64,000 bases of DNA from Methylophilus rhizosphaerae (GTDB taxonomy: Bacteria; Pseudomonadota; Gammaproteobacteria; Burkholderiales; Methylophilaceae). Positions 54,310 to 62,901 of the stretch are shown in pieces. The DNA is taken from NCBI RefSeq assembly GCF_900100975.1, contig NZ_FNFX01000002.1, forward strand, positions 558,001-622,000, in the 5' to 3' direction. Numbering within the stretch: position 1 is the stretch's first letter; each line of letters begins with the position of its first letter. A model generated the notes under the pieces. That model saw nothing but the letters and a program-made list of their open reading frames with translations. It made no database searches and was not told where the DNA came from. The position numbers were made by a program, and so were the translations under genes.

Positions 54310-54984
54310 TCACATGATTTCCACTGGCTGCAGTTGCTTGAGCATGGCTTCTGCCTCAGGATGGGCGGCCCAGAAATAATAAAACTCGCGCACGGCATTG
54401 AGGAATAAATGGCGTGTATGCCTGAGATTGAACAATGGCAAGGTCGCATCGGCAGTAATGCGATAGGCGTTTTTTTCCGACAGGGGTGCATCGCGCATGC
54501 GTAATAGCATCAGCTTGGCCATACGCGTGCGCACTTCAATATCCATGTCCAGTTTATGATCCATGGCTTTCAGCGCCTTGACATACCCATTAAGCGCCCA
54601 TAATTCAGAAGTGGCGAACTTCTCGGATTGCAGGGTAGGCCACACCGATTGCAAATCAATCACCGCCGGCTGCCAGCCGATGGCATGTAACTCAAACCCC
54701 ACCGTATCGGCATATTGCATCACCGCTTTGACATCGCCGCGCCAGAACGGGTAAAACTCGCGGATAATGGTCAGCATTTCCGGCCACGCCTGTGCGGGCT
54801 TACCTTCGAGGCAATCGTCCACCGCCTTGCGGTACACCGCACTGCTACATTCCTGATCCGCCAGCATCGGGCACAATTCGGCCAGTACCGCGTCGCGCTG
54901 AGCCATAATCGCGTCATCCGCGCCTTTGCCGTGCAATAAATTATAATAGGCCTGAATAGCGTCTGTTTCGCGTGATGAACTCAT
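54310..54984 (-). CDS. Hypothetical helical protein, family not recognised
   Basis: A roughly 224-residue protein, predicted almost wholly alpha-helical and soluble, with no signal peptide or membrane helix. Stretches such as IIREFYPFWRGDVKAVMQYADTVGFELH and AVREFYYFWAAHPEAEAMLKQL repeat an REFYxFW pattern at about residues 76 and 202, which may be an internal duplication. The start is uncertain (ATG at 54984 or 54996, neither with a clear ribosome site). It ends 8 bases before the amt enhancer and is not obviously linked to it. Confidence 0.7.
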   Translation of the reverse strand: MSSSRETDAIQAYYNLLHGKGADDAIMAQRDAVLAELCPMLADQECSSAVYRKAVDDCLEGKPAQAWPEMLTIIREFYPFWRGDVKAVMQYADTVGFELHAIGWQPAVIDLQSVWPTLQSEKFATSELWALNGYVKALKAMDHKLDMDIEVRTRMAKLMLLRMRDAPLSEKNAYRITADATLPLFNLRHTRHLFLNAVREFYYFWAAHPEAEAMLKQLQPVEIM

Positions 54985-55074
54985 AGCACACTGCATTTAC
55001 TGAATTAACAAGGATATTGATTTTGAACTTCAATCATACACCGAAAAGTGGCTCCGGCTTGCAGGAGGCCTCAT

Positions 55075-55383
55075 ATGGCTGAGTGGTCATTACTAGCAAT
55101 CGTCATCACCGGTGCCTGGTTCTGGATGGACTCGATCGCCAAGCGCGAAATCGCCTTGAACATCGGCCGCCAATTGTCAGAGCGCTGTCACCTGCAATTC
55201 CTGGATGAAACAGTGGCCTGTTCACATATCGGATTTGCCAGGGATGGCAATGGGCGCATGCAATTACAGCGTACCTATACTTTTGATGTCTCCAGCCACG
55301 GCAGTGAACGCATGGCCTGCCATCTGCAATTGCGCGGCAAACAACTGGTCGCCTGGCATATCCCGCCTTACGTCACACAATAG
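55075..55383 (+). CDS. DUF3301 domain-containing small membrane-anchored protein
   Basis: A 102-residue protein with one N-terminal membrane helix (about 4-18) followed by a small soluble domain (ALNIGRQLSERCHLQFLDETVACSHIGFARD) typical of DUF3301 proteins of beta- and gammaproteobacteria. AGGAGG lies 6 bases before the ATG at 55075. GluQRS follows after 12 bases. The function is unknown. Confidence 0.8.
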   Translation: MAEWSLLAIVITGAWFWMDSIAKREIALNIGRQLSERCHLQFLDETVACSHIGFARDGNGRMQLQRTYTFDVSSHGSERMACHLQLRGKQLVAWHIPPYVTQ

Positions 55384-55395
55384 GCACTCCCTCGC

Positions 55396-56292
55396 ATGGT
55401 CATTGGACGCTTTGCGCCTTCCCCCACCGGCCCCTTGCATTTCGGCTCACTGGTCGCCGCCGTGGCGAGTTATTGCGATGCCAGAAGCCAAGGTGGGCAA
55501 TGGCTATTGCGCATGGAAGATGTGGATACCACACGCCGTGTTGCCGGTGCCAGCGATGAGATCATTGCAGCCTTGCATCGTTACGGTTTTGTCTGGGATG
55601 GTGAAATGATTTACCAAAGCCGGCGCAGTGATCTTTACCAGCAGGCGCTGGACTTTCTGCGGGATAAAAATCTGGCTTACCCGTGCACCTGCTCGCGCAA
55701 GGAGATTGCCGACTCCAGTACCCGGCAAGGCATAGAGGGTGCGATTTATCCGGGCACTTGCCGGCAACATCCGGCGAAAGCTGGCATACCTGCAGCCTGG
55801 CGCTTGCAAACGTCTGATAAGGACATCTGCTTCCAGGATAAGGTTCAGGGCCGGCAGCAACACACGATGGCCACCGATATCGGCGATTTCGTGATCAAGC
55901 GTGCCGATGGTTTATTCAGTTACCAGTTAGCCGTCGTTGTCGATGATGCCTTGCAGGGCGTCACGCATGTGGTGCGCGGCGCAGATTTACTTCACTCCAC
56001 AACGCGCCAGATCTATTTGCAGCAATTACTCGGCTACGCCACACCAGTCTATGCGCATATTCCACTGGTAATGAATACCGCAGGGCAAAAACTGAGCAAG
56101 CAGAATCTCGCCAAAGCGTTACCCGCCGATAATGTGGAAACAGTGCTGATTGAGGCGCTACGCTTTTTGCAGCAGCCGCTACCGGACAATATCCACACCC
56201 GTTCATTGCATGCTATCTGGCAATGGGCATACACTCACTGGCAATTGCCAAAGAACACTATTGCGCACGGTAAAGCCAGTCATCAATGGTAA
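55396..56292 (+). CDS. gluQ: Glutamyl-Q tRNA(Asp) synthetase
   Basis: A 298-residue truncated glutamyl-tRNA-synthetase paralogue that attaches glutamate to queuosine 34 of tRNA(Asp). The HIGH region is FAPSPTGPLHFGSL, the KMSKS loop is QKLSKQN, and the C-terminal anticodon-binding domain of GluRS is absent, as usual. A zinc-site pattern CTCSRKEI...YPGTC is present (about 96-120). The stop codon is within 10 bases of the hslO start. Confidence 0.95.
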   Translation: MVIGRFAPSPTGPLHFGSLVAAVASYCDARSQGGQWLLRMEDVDTTRRVAGASDEIIAALHRYGFVWDGEMIYQSRRSDLYQQALDFLRDKNLAYPCTCSRKEIADSSTRQGIEGAIYPGTCRQHPAKAGIPAAWRLQTSDKDICFQDKVQGRQQHTMATDIGDFVIKRADGLFSYQLAVVVDDALQGVTHVVRGADLLHSTTRQIYLQQLLGYATPVYAHIPLVMNTAGQKLSKQNLAKALPADNVETVLIEALRFLQQPLPDNIHTRSLHAIWQWAYTHWQLPKNTIAHGKASHQW

Positions 56293-56301
56293 AATAGCCG
56301 C

Positions 56302-57174
56302 ATGACCCAAACGATTTCCCCGGACCAACTGCATCCCTTTATTTTTGAGCACTCGGCAGTACGCGGCAACTGCGTACACCTGGATCAAAGCCTGTTTACC
56401 GCACTGGAACACCAACCGTTAGCACCTGCCCTGAAACAGGTGATCGGTGAATTTGCCGCCGCCAGCGTGCTGCTCACCTCCACCCTGAAAATGCAGGGCA
56501 AGCTGATCCTGCAATTGCAAAGCAGGGGCGCACTGCAACTGCTGGTGGTGGAATGCACTTCTGCGCTGGATATCCGTGCTACCGCCAAGGTGCAGGAAGA
56601 ATTGCAAGGCGGCCATTTGACCGACTGGCTGGAACAGGGCCAGCTAGTGATTACCCTGATGCCGGAAGAAGGCGAACCTTACCAGGGCATCGTGCCCCTG
56701 GAAGGCGATAATATCGCCAGCATGCTGGAAAACTACATGCTGCGCTCGCAGCAGATTGAAACGCGCCTGTGGCTCACCGCCGAAGGTGATCACGCCGCCG
56801 GCTTACTGCTGCAAAAGCTGCCGCAACAACAGGAACAAGACCTGGACTGCTGGAACCGCGTCCAGCATCTGGCCGGCACCGTGACCAACCGCGAACTGCT
56901 GGACCTGGACACGCAAACCCTGCTGCAACGCCTGTTTGCTGAAGAAGATGTGCGTTTGTTTGACGGGCGCAATATCCGGGCGTTCTGTAGCTGCTCGCAG
57001 GAAAGTGTCACCAATATGCTGCAACTACTGGGCCTGGCCGAAGTGCGCAGTATCCTGGAAGAACAAGGCAGCGTGCAAATTCAGTGCGACTTCTGCAACA
57101 AGCACTATGTGGTCGATGAAGAAGAGGCTTTAGCCTTGTTCAGCGACGACGATGACCACAAAATCACACACTAG
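56302..57174 (+). CDS. hslO: Hsp33 redox-activated holdase chaperone
   Basis: A 290-residue cytoplasmic chaperone activated by oxidation. The C-terminal zinc-binding redox switch is intact: FCSCSQE (CxC, about 234-236) and CDFCNKHY (CxxC, about 267-270). The N-terminal substrate-binding domain contains EHQPLAPALKQVIGEF and LQSRGALQLLVVECT. A TAAAAT element lies 6 bases before the ATG with no ribosome site, so it may have its own leaderless promoter as well as read-through from gluQ. Confidence 0.95.
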   Translation: MTQTISPDQLHPFIFEHSAVRGNCVHLDQSLFTALEHQPLAPALKQVIGEFAAASVLLTSTLKMQGKLILQLQSRGALQLLVVECTSALDIRATAKVQEELQGGHLTDWLEQGQLVITLMPEEGEPYQGIVPLEGDNIASMLENYMLRSQQIETRLWLTAEGDHAAGLLLQKLPQQQEQDLDCWNRVQHLAGTVTNRELLDLDTQTLLQRLFAEEDVRLFDGRNIRAFCSCSQESVTNMLQLLGLAEVRSILEEQGSVQIQCDFCNKHYVVDEEEALALFSDDDDHKITH

Positions 57175-57191
57175 GAAGTCACACACCAGGG

Positions 57192-57983
57192 TTACGCTGA
57201 CAGGCGTTGGCGCTGGCATTCAAACAGGGCAATCGCCGTGGCTGCCGCCGCATTGAGCGACTCCAGCGCCAGTACGCCCTGATGTGCCATCGGAATCGTG
57301 ACGCAAGCCTTTACGGCAGACTGCAAGGCCGGTGAAATACCGGCGCCCTCATTACCGACCACAAACAACACTGGCTCAGACAAAGGCTGCTCATACAAGC
57401 TTTCGCCCTGCATGGCCAGCGCCAGGGTCTTGCCGGGAAAGTTTTTCACCAGTGCTTCCGCCTCGACATTCTCAACCACCGGCAAAATCAATTGCGCCCC
57501 CTGCCCGCCACGTAAAGCCTTGGGCGACCAGGCATCAGTGCAGCCTTTAGTCAGGTAAGCCACTTGCACGCCGGCCGCCGCCGCCGTGCGCAGCATGCTG
57601 CCCAGGTTGCCAGGGTCCTGGATATCTTCAATCAATAGGGCAAAATCCACAGCTTGCGGTAATGGCAATTCCGGCACAGGAACCAGGGCCATAATCCCGC
57701 TACTGCTGGCCACCGGTGCCAGATCGGCAAACATCAAAGTCGGCAGCATCATGGTATCCACATCGGCCAGTTGCTGCAGCAAATCGGTCGCTTCAAGACT
57801 GCTTTTCCCCTCTGGAATAATCAGTAACTGGGGTTCGCCTTGTGTTTGCACATAAGCTTCAATCAGGTGCACGCCCTCAAGCAGGGTGACTTTTTCTTTT
57901 TTACGTTCACGGGCATTATCCGCAAGTTTGCGCAAGTGTTTGTAGACAGGGTTATCGCGGGAGGTAATGTGTTTGAATGCCAT
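57192..57983 (-). CDS. TrmH/SpoU-family RNA 2'-O-methyltransferase
   Basis: A roughly 263-residue SPOUT-fold methyltransferase with an N-terminal substrate-binding domain (KKEKVTLLEGVHLIEAYVQ). Its motifs are IEDIQDPGNLGSMLRTAAAAG (motif 1), LFVVGNEGAGISPAL (motif 2) and VTIPMAHQGVLALESLNAAAATAIALFE (motif 3). It is an rRNA or tRNA 2'-O-methylase; the exact target is not predictable. The ATG at 57983 starts at the family-typical MAFKHITSRDNP and sits 6 bases from a TATAAT element. Confidence 0.9.
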   Translation of the reverse strand: MAFKHITSRDNPVYKHLRKLADNARERKKEKVTLLEGVHLIEAYVQTQGEPQLLIIPEGKSSLEATDLLQQLADVDTMMLPTLMFADLAPVASSSGIMALVPVPELPLPQAVDFALLIEDIQDPGNLGSMLRTAAAAGVQVAYLTKGCTDAWSPKALRGGQGAQLILPVVENVEAEALVKNFPGKTLALAMQGESLYEQPLSEPVLFVVGNEGAGISPALQSAVKACVTIPMAHQGVLALESLNAAAATAIALFECQRQRLSA

Positions 57984-57986
57984 GCG

Positions 57987-58002
57987 GGGATTATACGTGA
58001 AT
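57987..58002 (-). promoter_or_regulatory. Leaderless-type -10 element of the trmH-family gene
   Basis: Read leftward, ATTCACGTATAATCCC ends 3 bases before the ATG, and TATAAT is 6 bases from the ATG. The same 16 bases precede the divergent gene at 58239. No good -35 hexamer or ribosome site was found. Confidence 0.55.
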
Positions 58003-58074
58003 TGATAAAGAGGGTACCCACCATCACGGCCTGCCGGCGCCCTTGCGTTGCTCAATAAAATAAGCGGAAGCTGG

Positions 58075-58135
58075 GGTGTCCTGTTCTTTGCCTTCTTTCT
58101 TATGGGCAAGAAAAGAAAAATAACTCACTGAAAAA
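58075..58135. repeat. Possible remnant of a widespread proteobacterial intergenic repeat
   Basis: The sequence contains a loose palindrome of CTTTGCCTTCTTT and AAGAAAAGAAAAA around TTATGGGC. The antisense reading SYFSFLAHKKEGKEQ resembles spurious peptides produced by a common interspersed repeat of proteobacteria. The rest of 57984-58238 shows only the two promoters. Identification is from memory and weak. Confidence 0.3.
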
Positions 58136-58219
58136 GCGAAACAAAACACAACATAACCCGCCAATGCAAAAAATCTGAGAATGCCACTACACCCCCTCCA
58201 ACCAGCCACTATGAGCCCC

Positions 58220-58235
58220 ATTCACGTATAATCCC
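58220..58235 (+). promoter_or_regulatory. Leaderless-type -10 element of the pseudouridine synthase gene
   Basis: ATTCACGTATAATCCC is an exact inverted copy of the element at 57987-58002. TATAAT (58227-58232) is 6 bases from the ATG at 58239, so transcription should begin at or next to the start codon. Confidence 0.58.
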
Positions 58236-58238
58236 GCC

Positions 58239-58952
58239 ATGGCAAAAAAACTGGATTTAGAACGCATCCTCCACCGGCAAGGCTTTGGTACACGCAAGAT
58301 GTGCCGCATCCTGATTGTGAATGAAGAGGTCACCGTCAATGGTGCTCTGTGTGATGATCCCGACGCGACTTTTGAGCTGGATAACCTGGATTTCACCGTG
58401 CAGGGAGAGGCTTGGCAATATCGTGAACATAGCTATCTCATGATGCACAAACCGGCACATTACGAGTGCACACATAAAACCCAGTTTCATCCGACGATTT
58501 ATACCTTGCTGCCTGCCCCGCTGGTGGAACGCGGCATTCAGTGCATAGGGCGGCTGGACGAAGATACCACCGGCCTGATCCTGTTATCGGACGATGGCCA
58601 GTTTATCCACAAGATCAGCTCACCCAAGCATCATGTGCCGAAAGTCTATGCCGTTGACTGCAAACATCCGGTCAGTGATGAACAATTGCAAACCCTGTTG
58701 TCAGGCGTGCAACTGGTGGATGAAGACCAGACCATTGCGGCCCTGGAGATTGTGCGTATCTCGGAAAACATGATTCATATGACACTGGCAGAAGGCAAAT
58801 ATCACCAGGTCAAACGCATGGTTGCCGCCATTGGTAACCGGGTAGAACACTTAAAGCGTATCAGGATTGGCCAGCTCGTTTTACCGGAAGACCTGTTGCC
58901 AGGCGAATGGCGCTGGCTTTCCGGACAGGACCTGGCAGCCTTAAACTCTTGA
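58239..58952 (+). CDS. rsuA: RsuA-family 16S rRNA pseudouridine synthase
   Basis: A 237-residue enzyme with an S4 RNA-binding domain (LERILHRQGFGTRKMCRILI, residues 7-55) and the RsuA catalytic domain. The catalytic Asp lies in IGRLDEDTTGLILLSDDG (about 107-124), followed by KVYAVDC and KYHQVKRMVAAIGN. RsuA itself modifies U516 of 16S rRNA; the exact position modified here is inferred from the family. Confidence 0.9.
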   Translation: MAKKLDLERILHRQGFGTRKMCRILIVNEEVTVNGALCDDPDATFELDNLDFTVQGEAWQYREHSYLMMHKPAHYECTHKTQFHPTIYTLLPAPLVERGIQCIGRLDEDTTGLILLSDDGQFIHKISSPKHHVPKVYAVDCKHPVSDEQLQTLLSGVQLVDEDQTIAALEIVRISENMIHMTLAEGKYHQVKRMVAAIGNRVEHLKRIRIGQLVLPEDLLPGEWRWLSGQDLAALNS

Positions 58953-58997
58953 TGGCTTAACCATAGATATAATAGATATATTAAACAAAGGAGTTAT

Positions 58998-59315
58998 ATG
59001 ACTTGGCTGGTACTTGTAATTGCCGGTTTATTCGAAACCGCCTGGGCGATTGGCTTGAAGTACACGGAGGGATTTTCGCGTTTCTGGCCCTCTTTCTGGA
59101 CCATTGTGGCCATGGTTATCAGCGTCTGGTTGCTCGGCTTATGCATGAAAGCCCTGCCAGTGGGAACCGCTTATGCAGTCTGGGTAGGCATAGGTGCAGT
59201 AGGTACGGTGATTCTAGGCATTCTGCTGTTTAATGAGCCCGTCTCCCCGTTGCGGATTATCAGCCTGTTATTGATTATTGCCGGCATCATCGGTTTAAAG
59301 CTGGCCTCTGGCTGA
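58998..59315 (+). CDS. sugE: SugE/Gdx-type small multidrug resistance (guanidinium) exporter
   Basis: A 105-residue four-helix SMR transporter. The essential glutamate is E13 in [16 protein letters not shown]. Lys and Gly after the glutamate and the [20 protein letters not shown] stretch are of the SugE/Gdx type, which exports guanidinium, rather than EmrE. AAAGGAG lies 6 bases before the ATG. No guanidine riboswitch fits in the 45-base gap upstream. Confidence 0.92.
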   Translation: MTWLVLVIAGLFETAWAIGLKYTEGFSRFWPSFWTIVAMVISVWLLGLCMKALPVGTAYAVWVGIGAVGTVILGILLFNEPVSPLRIISLLLIIAGIIGLKLASG

Positions 59316-59332
59316 AAACGCCCTGTCATCGT

Positions 59333-59362
59333 GAAAAAAGGTGGCCAGAGCCACCTTTTTTC
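59333..59362 (+). terminator. Intrinsic terminator of sugE
   Basis: A perfect 13-bp stem (GAAAAAAGGTGGC paired with GCCACCTTTTTTC) with a CAGA loop, 17 bases after the sugE stop. The stem is A/T-rich at its base on both strands, so it may also act leftward. In the following gap a second hairpin (CAAACAGGA/TCCTGTTTG, 59466-59488) lacks a T-tract. Confidence 0.88.
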
Positions 59363-59538
59363 ATACCTGCATGTTCCATCCGCCCGGTACGCCACGCAGC
59401 GTGCGACAATTATTCGTCCGGCAAGTCAACCAGGTTAAGGACGAATGCGGTCGACATATGATGTTCAAACAGGATTAATTCCTGTTTGGTATCTTGCTGC
59501 TGCAGGTCACCACGGGAGAGTCGCCCCTCCCGATCTGT

Positions 59539-59952
59539 TCATTGCGTGCCAGCTCCATCTGCAGTACTGCCATCGGCAGAGGGTTCATTTTCAATCAAGG
59601 TATCGGCTTCCGAAACCGGGATAGCTGCAGACTCGTACCGCCATTGGCCCAGCACCGCATAAACCCCTTCAGCCTCTTTGGCAATATTGGTGGCCGTTTC
59701 AGCATCCTGCTTGGAACCAACCGGCCCGGATAACTTCACCACGCCCTTGGCATCTGCATCCACTTGCAGGGAAGAAGCATCAATGCCGTGATTCTGCAGG
59801 CTGGTTTTGACGTTCTGTACCACAACATCACCAGGCAGGAAATTGTACATCGGCTCACTTCTGGGTAAATCGGCAGCCAGTCCGCTGGTGCTGGCACACA
59901 TTAATATTGCGACTAATACACCACTTTTCAGATATACATTTGTTTTTTTCAT
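59539..59952 (-). CDS. Periplasmic BON-domain protein
   Basis: A 137-residue exported protein with a signal peptide (cleavage near GLAADLP, about residue 27) and one BON domain (about 45-108: VVVQNVKTSLQNHGIDASSLQVDADAKGVVKLSGPVGSKQDAETATNIAKEAEGV). An acidic low-complexity tail (ENEPSADGSTADGAGTQ) follows. BON domains bind phospholipid or peptidoglycan-associated partners and are common in osmotic-shock proteins (OsmY). A terminator at 60040-60083 separates it from the BON protein upstream, so it should have its own promoter in the 86-base remainder. That stretch also holds an inverted repeat (GCTATCCA/TGGATAGC, 59984-60032). Confidence 0.82.
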   Translation of the reverse strand: MKKTNVYLKSGVLVAILMCASTSGLAADLPRSEPMYNFLPGDVVVQNVKTSLQNHGIDASSLQVDADAKGVVKLSGPVGSKQDAETATNIAKEAEGVYAVLGQWRYESAAIPVSEADTLIENEPSADGSTADGAGTQ

Positions 59953-60039
59953 GATGTGTCCTTTCTGTTACTTAAGGTGGCGAGCTATCCATGTCTTCCC
60001 GAGGATGAATCGTCAACACATGTTTGGATAGCCCGCCGT

Positions 60040-60083
60040 AAAAAAAAGCGCAAGCCACTACGTTGGGAGAGGATATGGCTTGC
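60040..60083 (-). terminator. Intrinsic terminator after the EF-hand/BON gene
   Basis: Read leftward: an 8-bp stem (GCAAGCCA with TGGCTTGC, 60083-60076 and 60057-60050) with an 18-base loop, then GC and eight T. It begins 17 bases after the stop codon at 60101. Confidence 0.75.
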
Positions 60084-60100
60084 AAAGGGGTGTTTTCAGG

Positions 60101-60619
60101 TTAACCTTCTTTCACCACGATGGCATTCTTCACGGACTTCACGCCTTCGACACTGGCCACCAGTTGTTCAGCCCTGCTTTTAAGCGTGACATCCGAAACA
60201 AACCCGCTAATCAATACATCGCCCTGATGGGTTTCCACACTGATTTTGAGTGACTTCAGTGCTTCCTCTTCCAGCAGGCGTGCTTTTACTTTTGTCGTAA
60301 TCCAGCTGTCAGACATGGCTGCCTTGAATATTTCCTGGCCAGCGCTGGTTTTCAGTTCAGCATATTCCTGGTAGCTCAAACTGCCATCTTTATTGGCATC
60401 AAAAGCATTAAAATCCTGGTGCTTCAAACCGCTATCCGCTTGTGCCTCGGCCCAGCTTAAAGTCTGGCTCTGGTCTTTATCCAGCGCATTGAAACCGTCC
60501 AGATAAGGCTGATCACCGTTTTTGACTTCTTTCAAATCAAACGCAAATGCATTTAAGGTGATCGCGGCAGTCAGCAGGCCGCCGAAGACGATCGCTTGTT
60601 GGAATTTAGACATTAACAT
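60101..60619 (-). CDS. Periplasmic protein with EF-hand pair and BON domain
   Basis: A 172-residue exported protein with a signal peptide (LNAFAFD, cleavage about residue 26). Two EF-hand loops (NALDKDQSQTLSWAEA, about 44-59, and NAFDANKDGSLSYQEY, about 70-86) retain the Asp/Glu calcium ligands. A BON domain (about 108-170) follows. The combination suggests a calcium-responsive envelope protein. The ATG at 60619 follows AGGAGG by 5 bases. The function is inferred from domains only. Confidence 0.85.
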   Translation of the reverse strand: MLMSKFQQAIVFGGLLTAAITLNAFAFDLKEVKNGDQPYLDGFNALDKDQSQTLSWAEAQADSGLKHQDFNAFDANKDGSLSYQEYAELKTSAGQEIFKAAMSDSWITTKVKARLLEEEALKSLKISVETHQGDVLISGFVSDVTLKSRAEQLVASVEGVKSVKNAIVVKEG

Positions 60620-60750
60620 GTGCGCCTCCTGTTACGCATTCATCACACATCATTGCGATGTCAGTGATGCCATGTTAAGCGGTAGAGGGGCGCAGGTCAG
60701 TCGGCGGGGGCTGAATCCATTGTCAGAATATGACTACAACGGGATTACAT

Positions 60751-62190
60751 TCAGGCCGAAGGGAAAGAAGTAGTTTCTTCTTTGAAGTAAGGCAGCAATA
60801 CCCGGGTGCTGGCTCCCTGGTGAGGAAAGCTTGAAATTTCATAATGGCCGCCGATGGATTCCACACGGTTACACATACCGCCAATACCTGTCGATTTACT
60901 GCTCATACTTTCAGGGTCAAAGCCGACGCCATTATCGACAATTTCCAGTTTGATATACTGCTCATCATGCATGAGATGCACGGCGACACGGGTGGCCTCG
61001 GCATATTTACTGCAATTATTCAGGCTTTCCTGCACCAGGCGGTAGATAATCAACCCCAGGGTTTCATTAATGTGCATTTCCTGCTCAGGCATAATGACAT
61101 CCAGGTCCCATTGATTGCGGATAGCCGCTTCATCTATCAGGTTTTGCAATGAGGCAATCAGGCCAAAACTCTTGATCATGGACGGGTGCAGGCTTTGCAC
61201 GATCTCACGTTTGAAATTAATACTGCGGTCCAGGTACTGGTTGGTTTTCTTAAGTTTTTCCGTTACCTGCGGCATTTCATCCTTCAAACGTTTGGCCGCC
61301 CATGAAATATCCATTTTGATGGCCGTCAGCAGGGAGCCCAGTTCATCATGCAACTCCCTGGCCAGTTTATAGCGCTCGCGTTCAATATTGGTCTGCGCCT
61401 GCAAAGCCTGTCCCTGCAGCCGGGTCGTCAGGCTCTGTATATTGCGCTCATATTCGAGATTCTCGTCTGACAGCCGCACATAGAGGTTCTCTTTTTCTGC
61501 CAGCTCACGCAACAGTCGTCGAATCACCAGCACCACCAGTGACACAAAGATCAGCGGACCCGCCATCACCACCCAGCGCATCATGCGCCCTGTATTATTG
61601 CGGTTCTCTGACAATTCGAAACGGTAGATCAGCACCTGCTCTTCAAATTTTTTGGAAAGCGTTGCAATATTGCGGCTTTCCTTGATGCCGGAATCCAGCC
61701 CGACCACTGCCAGCGCTTTATCGAACTGGCGTTTTCTGGCCAGGTCCATGGTCACGCTCATTTCAGCAGATTTTTTGGCGATGCTGCTGGATAACTCTGT
61801 CATGATGGCTTGCATTTCAGGATGCTTGTTCAAGGCAGGGTTATCGAGCAAGGTATTAATTTTTTTCAAGTGCCGGCCGATTTGGTCAGTGGCTTCATCA
61901 TAAGGTTTGAAATAATCCTTTGATCGTGTCAGCAGATAGCTTTTCTGCGTACCCTCCGCGATCGCCAGATGGGCACGCGTTTGCCATGTCTCGGTCAGCA
62001 AGTGATCGAGCGTTGCCAGTGCATCCGTTTTTTCACTGGTGGTGACGATTAAACGGTCATTCAATATCAGCATGGCTGCTGCCAGCAATAAACTGACCGT
62101 CAGCAAAGTCACCGTATTCCCGCCAAAGGTATCCGTGACCTTTTCCAGCCGGTCCAGTAAGGCAATAAGGTAAGTTCTGATTTTTTGCAT
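60751..62190 (-). CDS. NarX/DegS-type sensor histidine kinase with CHASE3 input domain
   Basis: A roughly 479-residue membrane kinase. It has TM1 (about 27-46), a periplasmic CHASE3-like four-helix domain (about 50-200), TM2 (about 208-230), a coiled coil, and a HisKA_3 dimerisation domain with the phospho-acceptor His in LARELHDELGSLLTAIKMDI. The HATPase_c domain follows (RLVQESLNNCSKYAEA, IVDNGVGFDPE, STGIGGMCNRVESIGG). The start ATG at 62190 is the family-like choice; an ATG 16 codons upstream also fits and neither has a ribosome site. The NarL-type regulator at 63412 is the likely partner. Confidence 0.9.
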   Translation of the reverse strand: MQKIRTYLIALLDRLEKVTDTFGGNTVTLLTVSLLLAAAMLILNDRLIVTTSEKTDALATLDHLLTETWQTRAHLAIAEGTQKSYLLTRSKDYFKPYDEATDQIGRHLKKINTLLDNPALNKHPEMQAIMTELSSSIAKKSAEMSVTMDLARKRQFDKALAVVGLDSGIKESRNIATLSKKFEEQVLIYRFELSENRNNTGRMMRWVVMAGPLIFVSLVVLVIRRLLRELAEKENLYVRLSDENLEYERNIQSLTTRLQGQALQAQTNIERERYKLARELHDELGSLLTAIKMDISWAAKRLKDEMPQVTEKLKKTNQYLDRSINFKREIVQSLHPSMIKSFGLIASLQNLIDEAAIRNQWDLDVIMPEQEMHINETLGLIIYRLVQESLNNCSKYAEATRVAVHLMHDEQYIKLEIVDNGVGFDPESMSSKSTGIGGMCNRVESIGGHYEISSFPHQGASTRVLLPYFKEETTSFPSA

Positions 62191-62476
62191 GGCAGTCAAA
62201 TTGTTTTGATGTAAACATTCCCTACATCGCAATGGCATGACTATTATGTTATGTTAGCCGATGTATCAGCTGCATCATAACGATGTTACCTGCGATCAGC
62301 AACGCATACTTGGCATTTAGCCTGTCATCAAGCCATTTGTCAGACGATTCTGACCTGGATATCGGTGCCTAGCCTATAGGGTCCAAAAGCCCCGGTGCGT
62401 ATGATTGGCACTATCATGAAAAGCTAGTATGTTTCTTTAGCTTATATGTAACGCCCACTCAAAAAAGGAGTAGATA

Positions 62477-62893
62477 ATGTTTAATTTTTCCAAAGATAAT
62501 GTTGAGCAAACCACCGACCGTTTGGCCAAGCAATCTGATCATGCAATCGAGGAAATTGCCTCTCAGGTAAAATCGACCGCCAATGACTTGCTGGAAGCGG
62601 TGCAGGACACCACTGAGAATACCCAGGACAAGGCAAAAGAGTTGATCCGTACCCTGAAATCAAACATTGACCGCCTGACCAGCGAAGATGCGGCCTCCAT
62701 CGCCTCTAAAATTTCTGCCGGTGCCGGCCGCGTGAAAGACCAGGTGCAGCAGGAATTCAACGAAACCTACCATACCCTGAAGGACAGGACCGCCGACACC
62801 GTACAGGAACACCCGCTGGGTACTGTGCTGGTAGCCGCCGGCGTTGGTTTACTGGTAGGATATTTGCTGGGCGCCAAACGCCGTGACCTTTAA
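62477..62893 (+). CDS. DUF883 (YqjD/ElaB-like) membrane-anchored ribosome-associated protein
   Basis: A 138-residue protein, mostly amphipathic helix and coiled coil, with a C-terminal membrane helix bearing the YqjD/ElaB signature (EHPLGTVLVAAGVGLLVGYLLGAKRR). In E. coli these proteins tether ribosomes to the membrane in stationary phase. GGAG lies 6 bases before the ATG. The 286-base gap upstream (62191-62476) shows no recognised promoter. Confidence 0.88.
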   Translation: MFNFSKDNVEQTTDRLAKQSDHAIEEIASQVKSTANDLLEAVQDTTENTQDKAKELIRTLKSNIDRLTSEDAASIASKISAGAGRVKDQVQQEFNETYHTLKDRTADTVQEHPLGTVLVAAGVGLLVGYLLGAKRRDL

Positions 62894-62901
62894 GGAAAAC
62901 T

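Noticed and set aside
58024-58221. A 65-codon leftward open frame between the trmH-family and rsuA genes.
   Set aside because: Its peptide looks like the translation of an intergenic repeat, and no ribosome site or conserved domain is visible.
58953-58997. Possible guanidine riboswitch before sugE.
   Set aside because: The gap is only 45 bases and lacks the paired hairpins or ACGA/ACGR loops of guanidine riboswitches.
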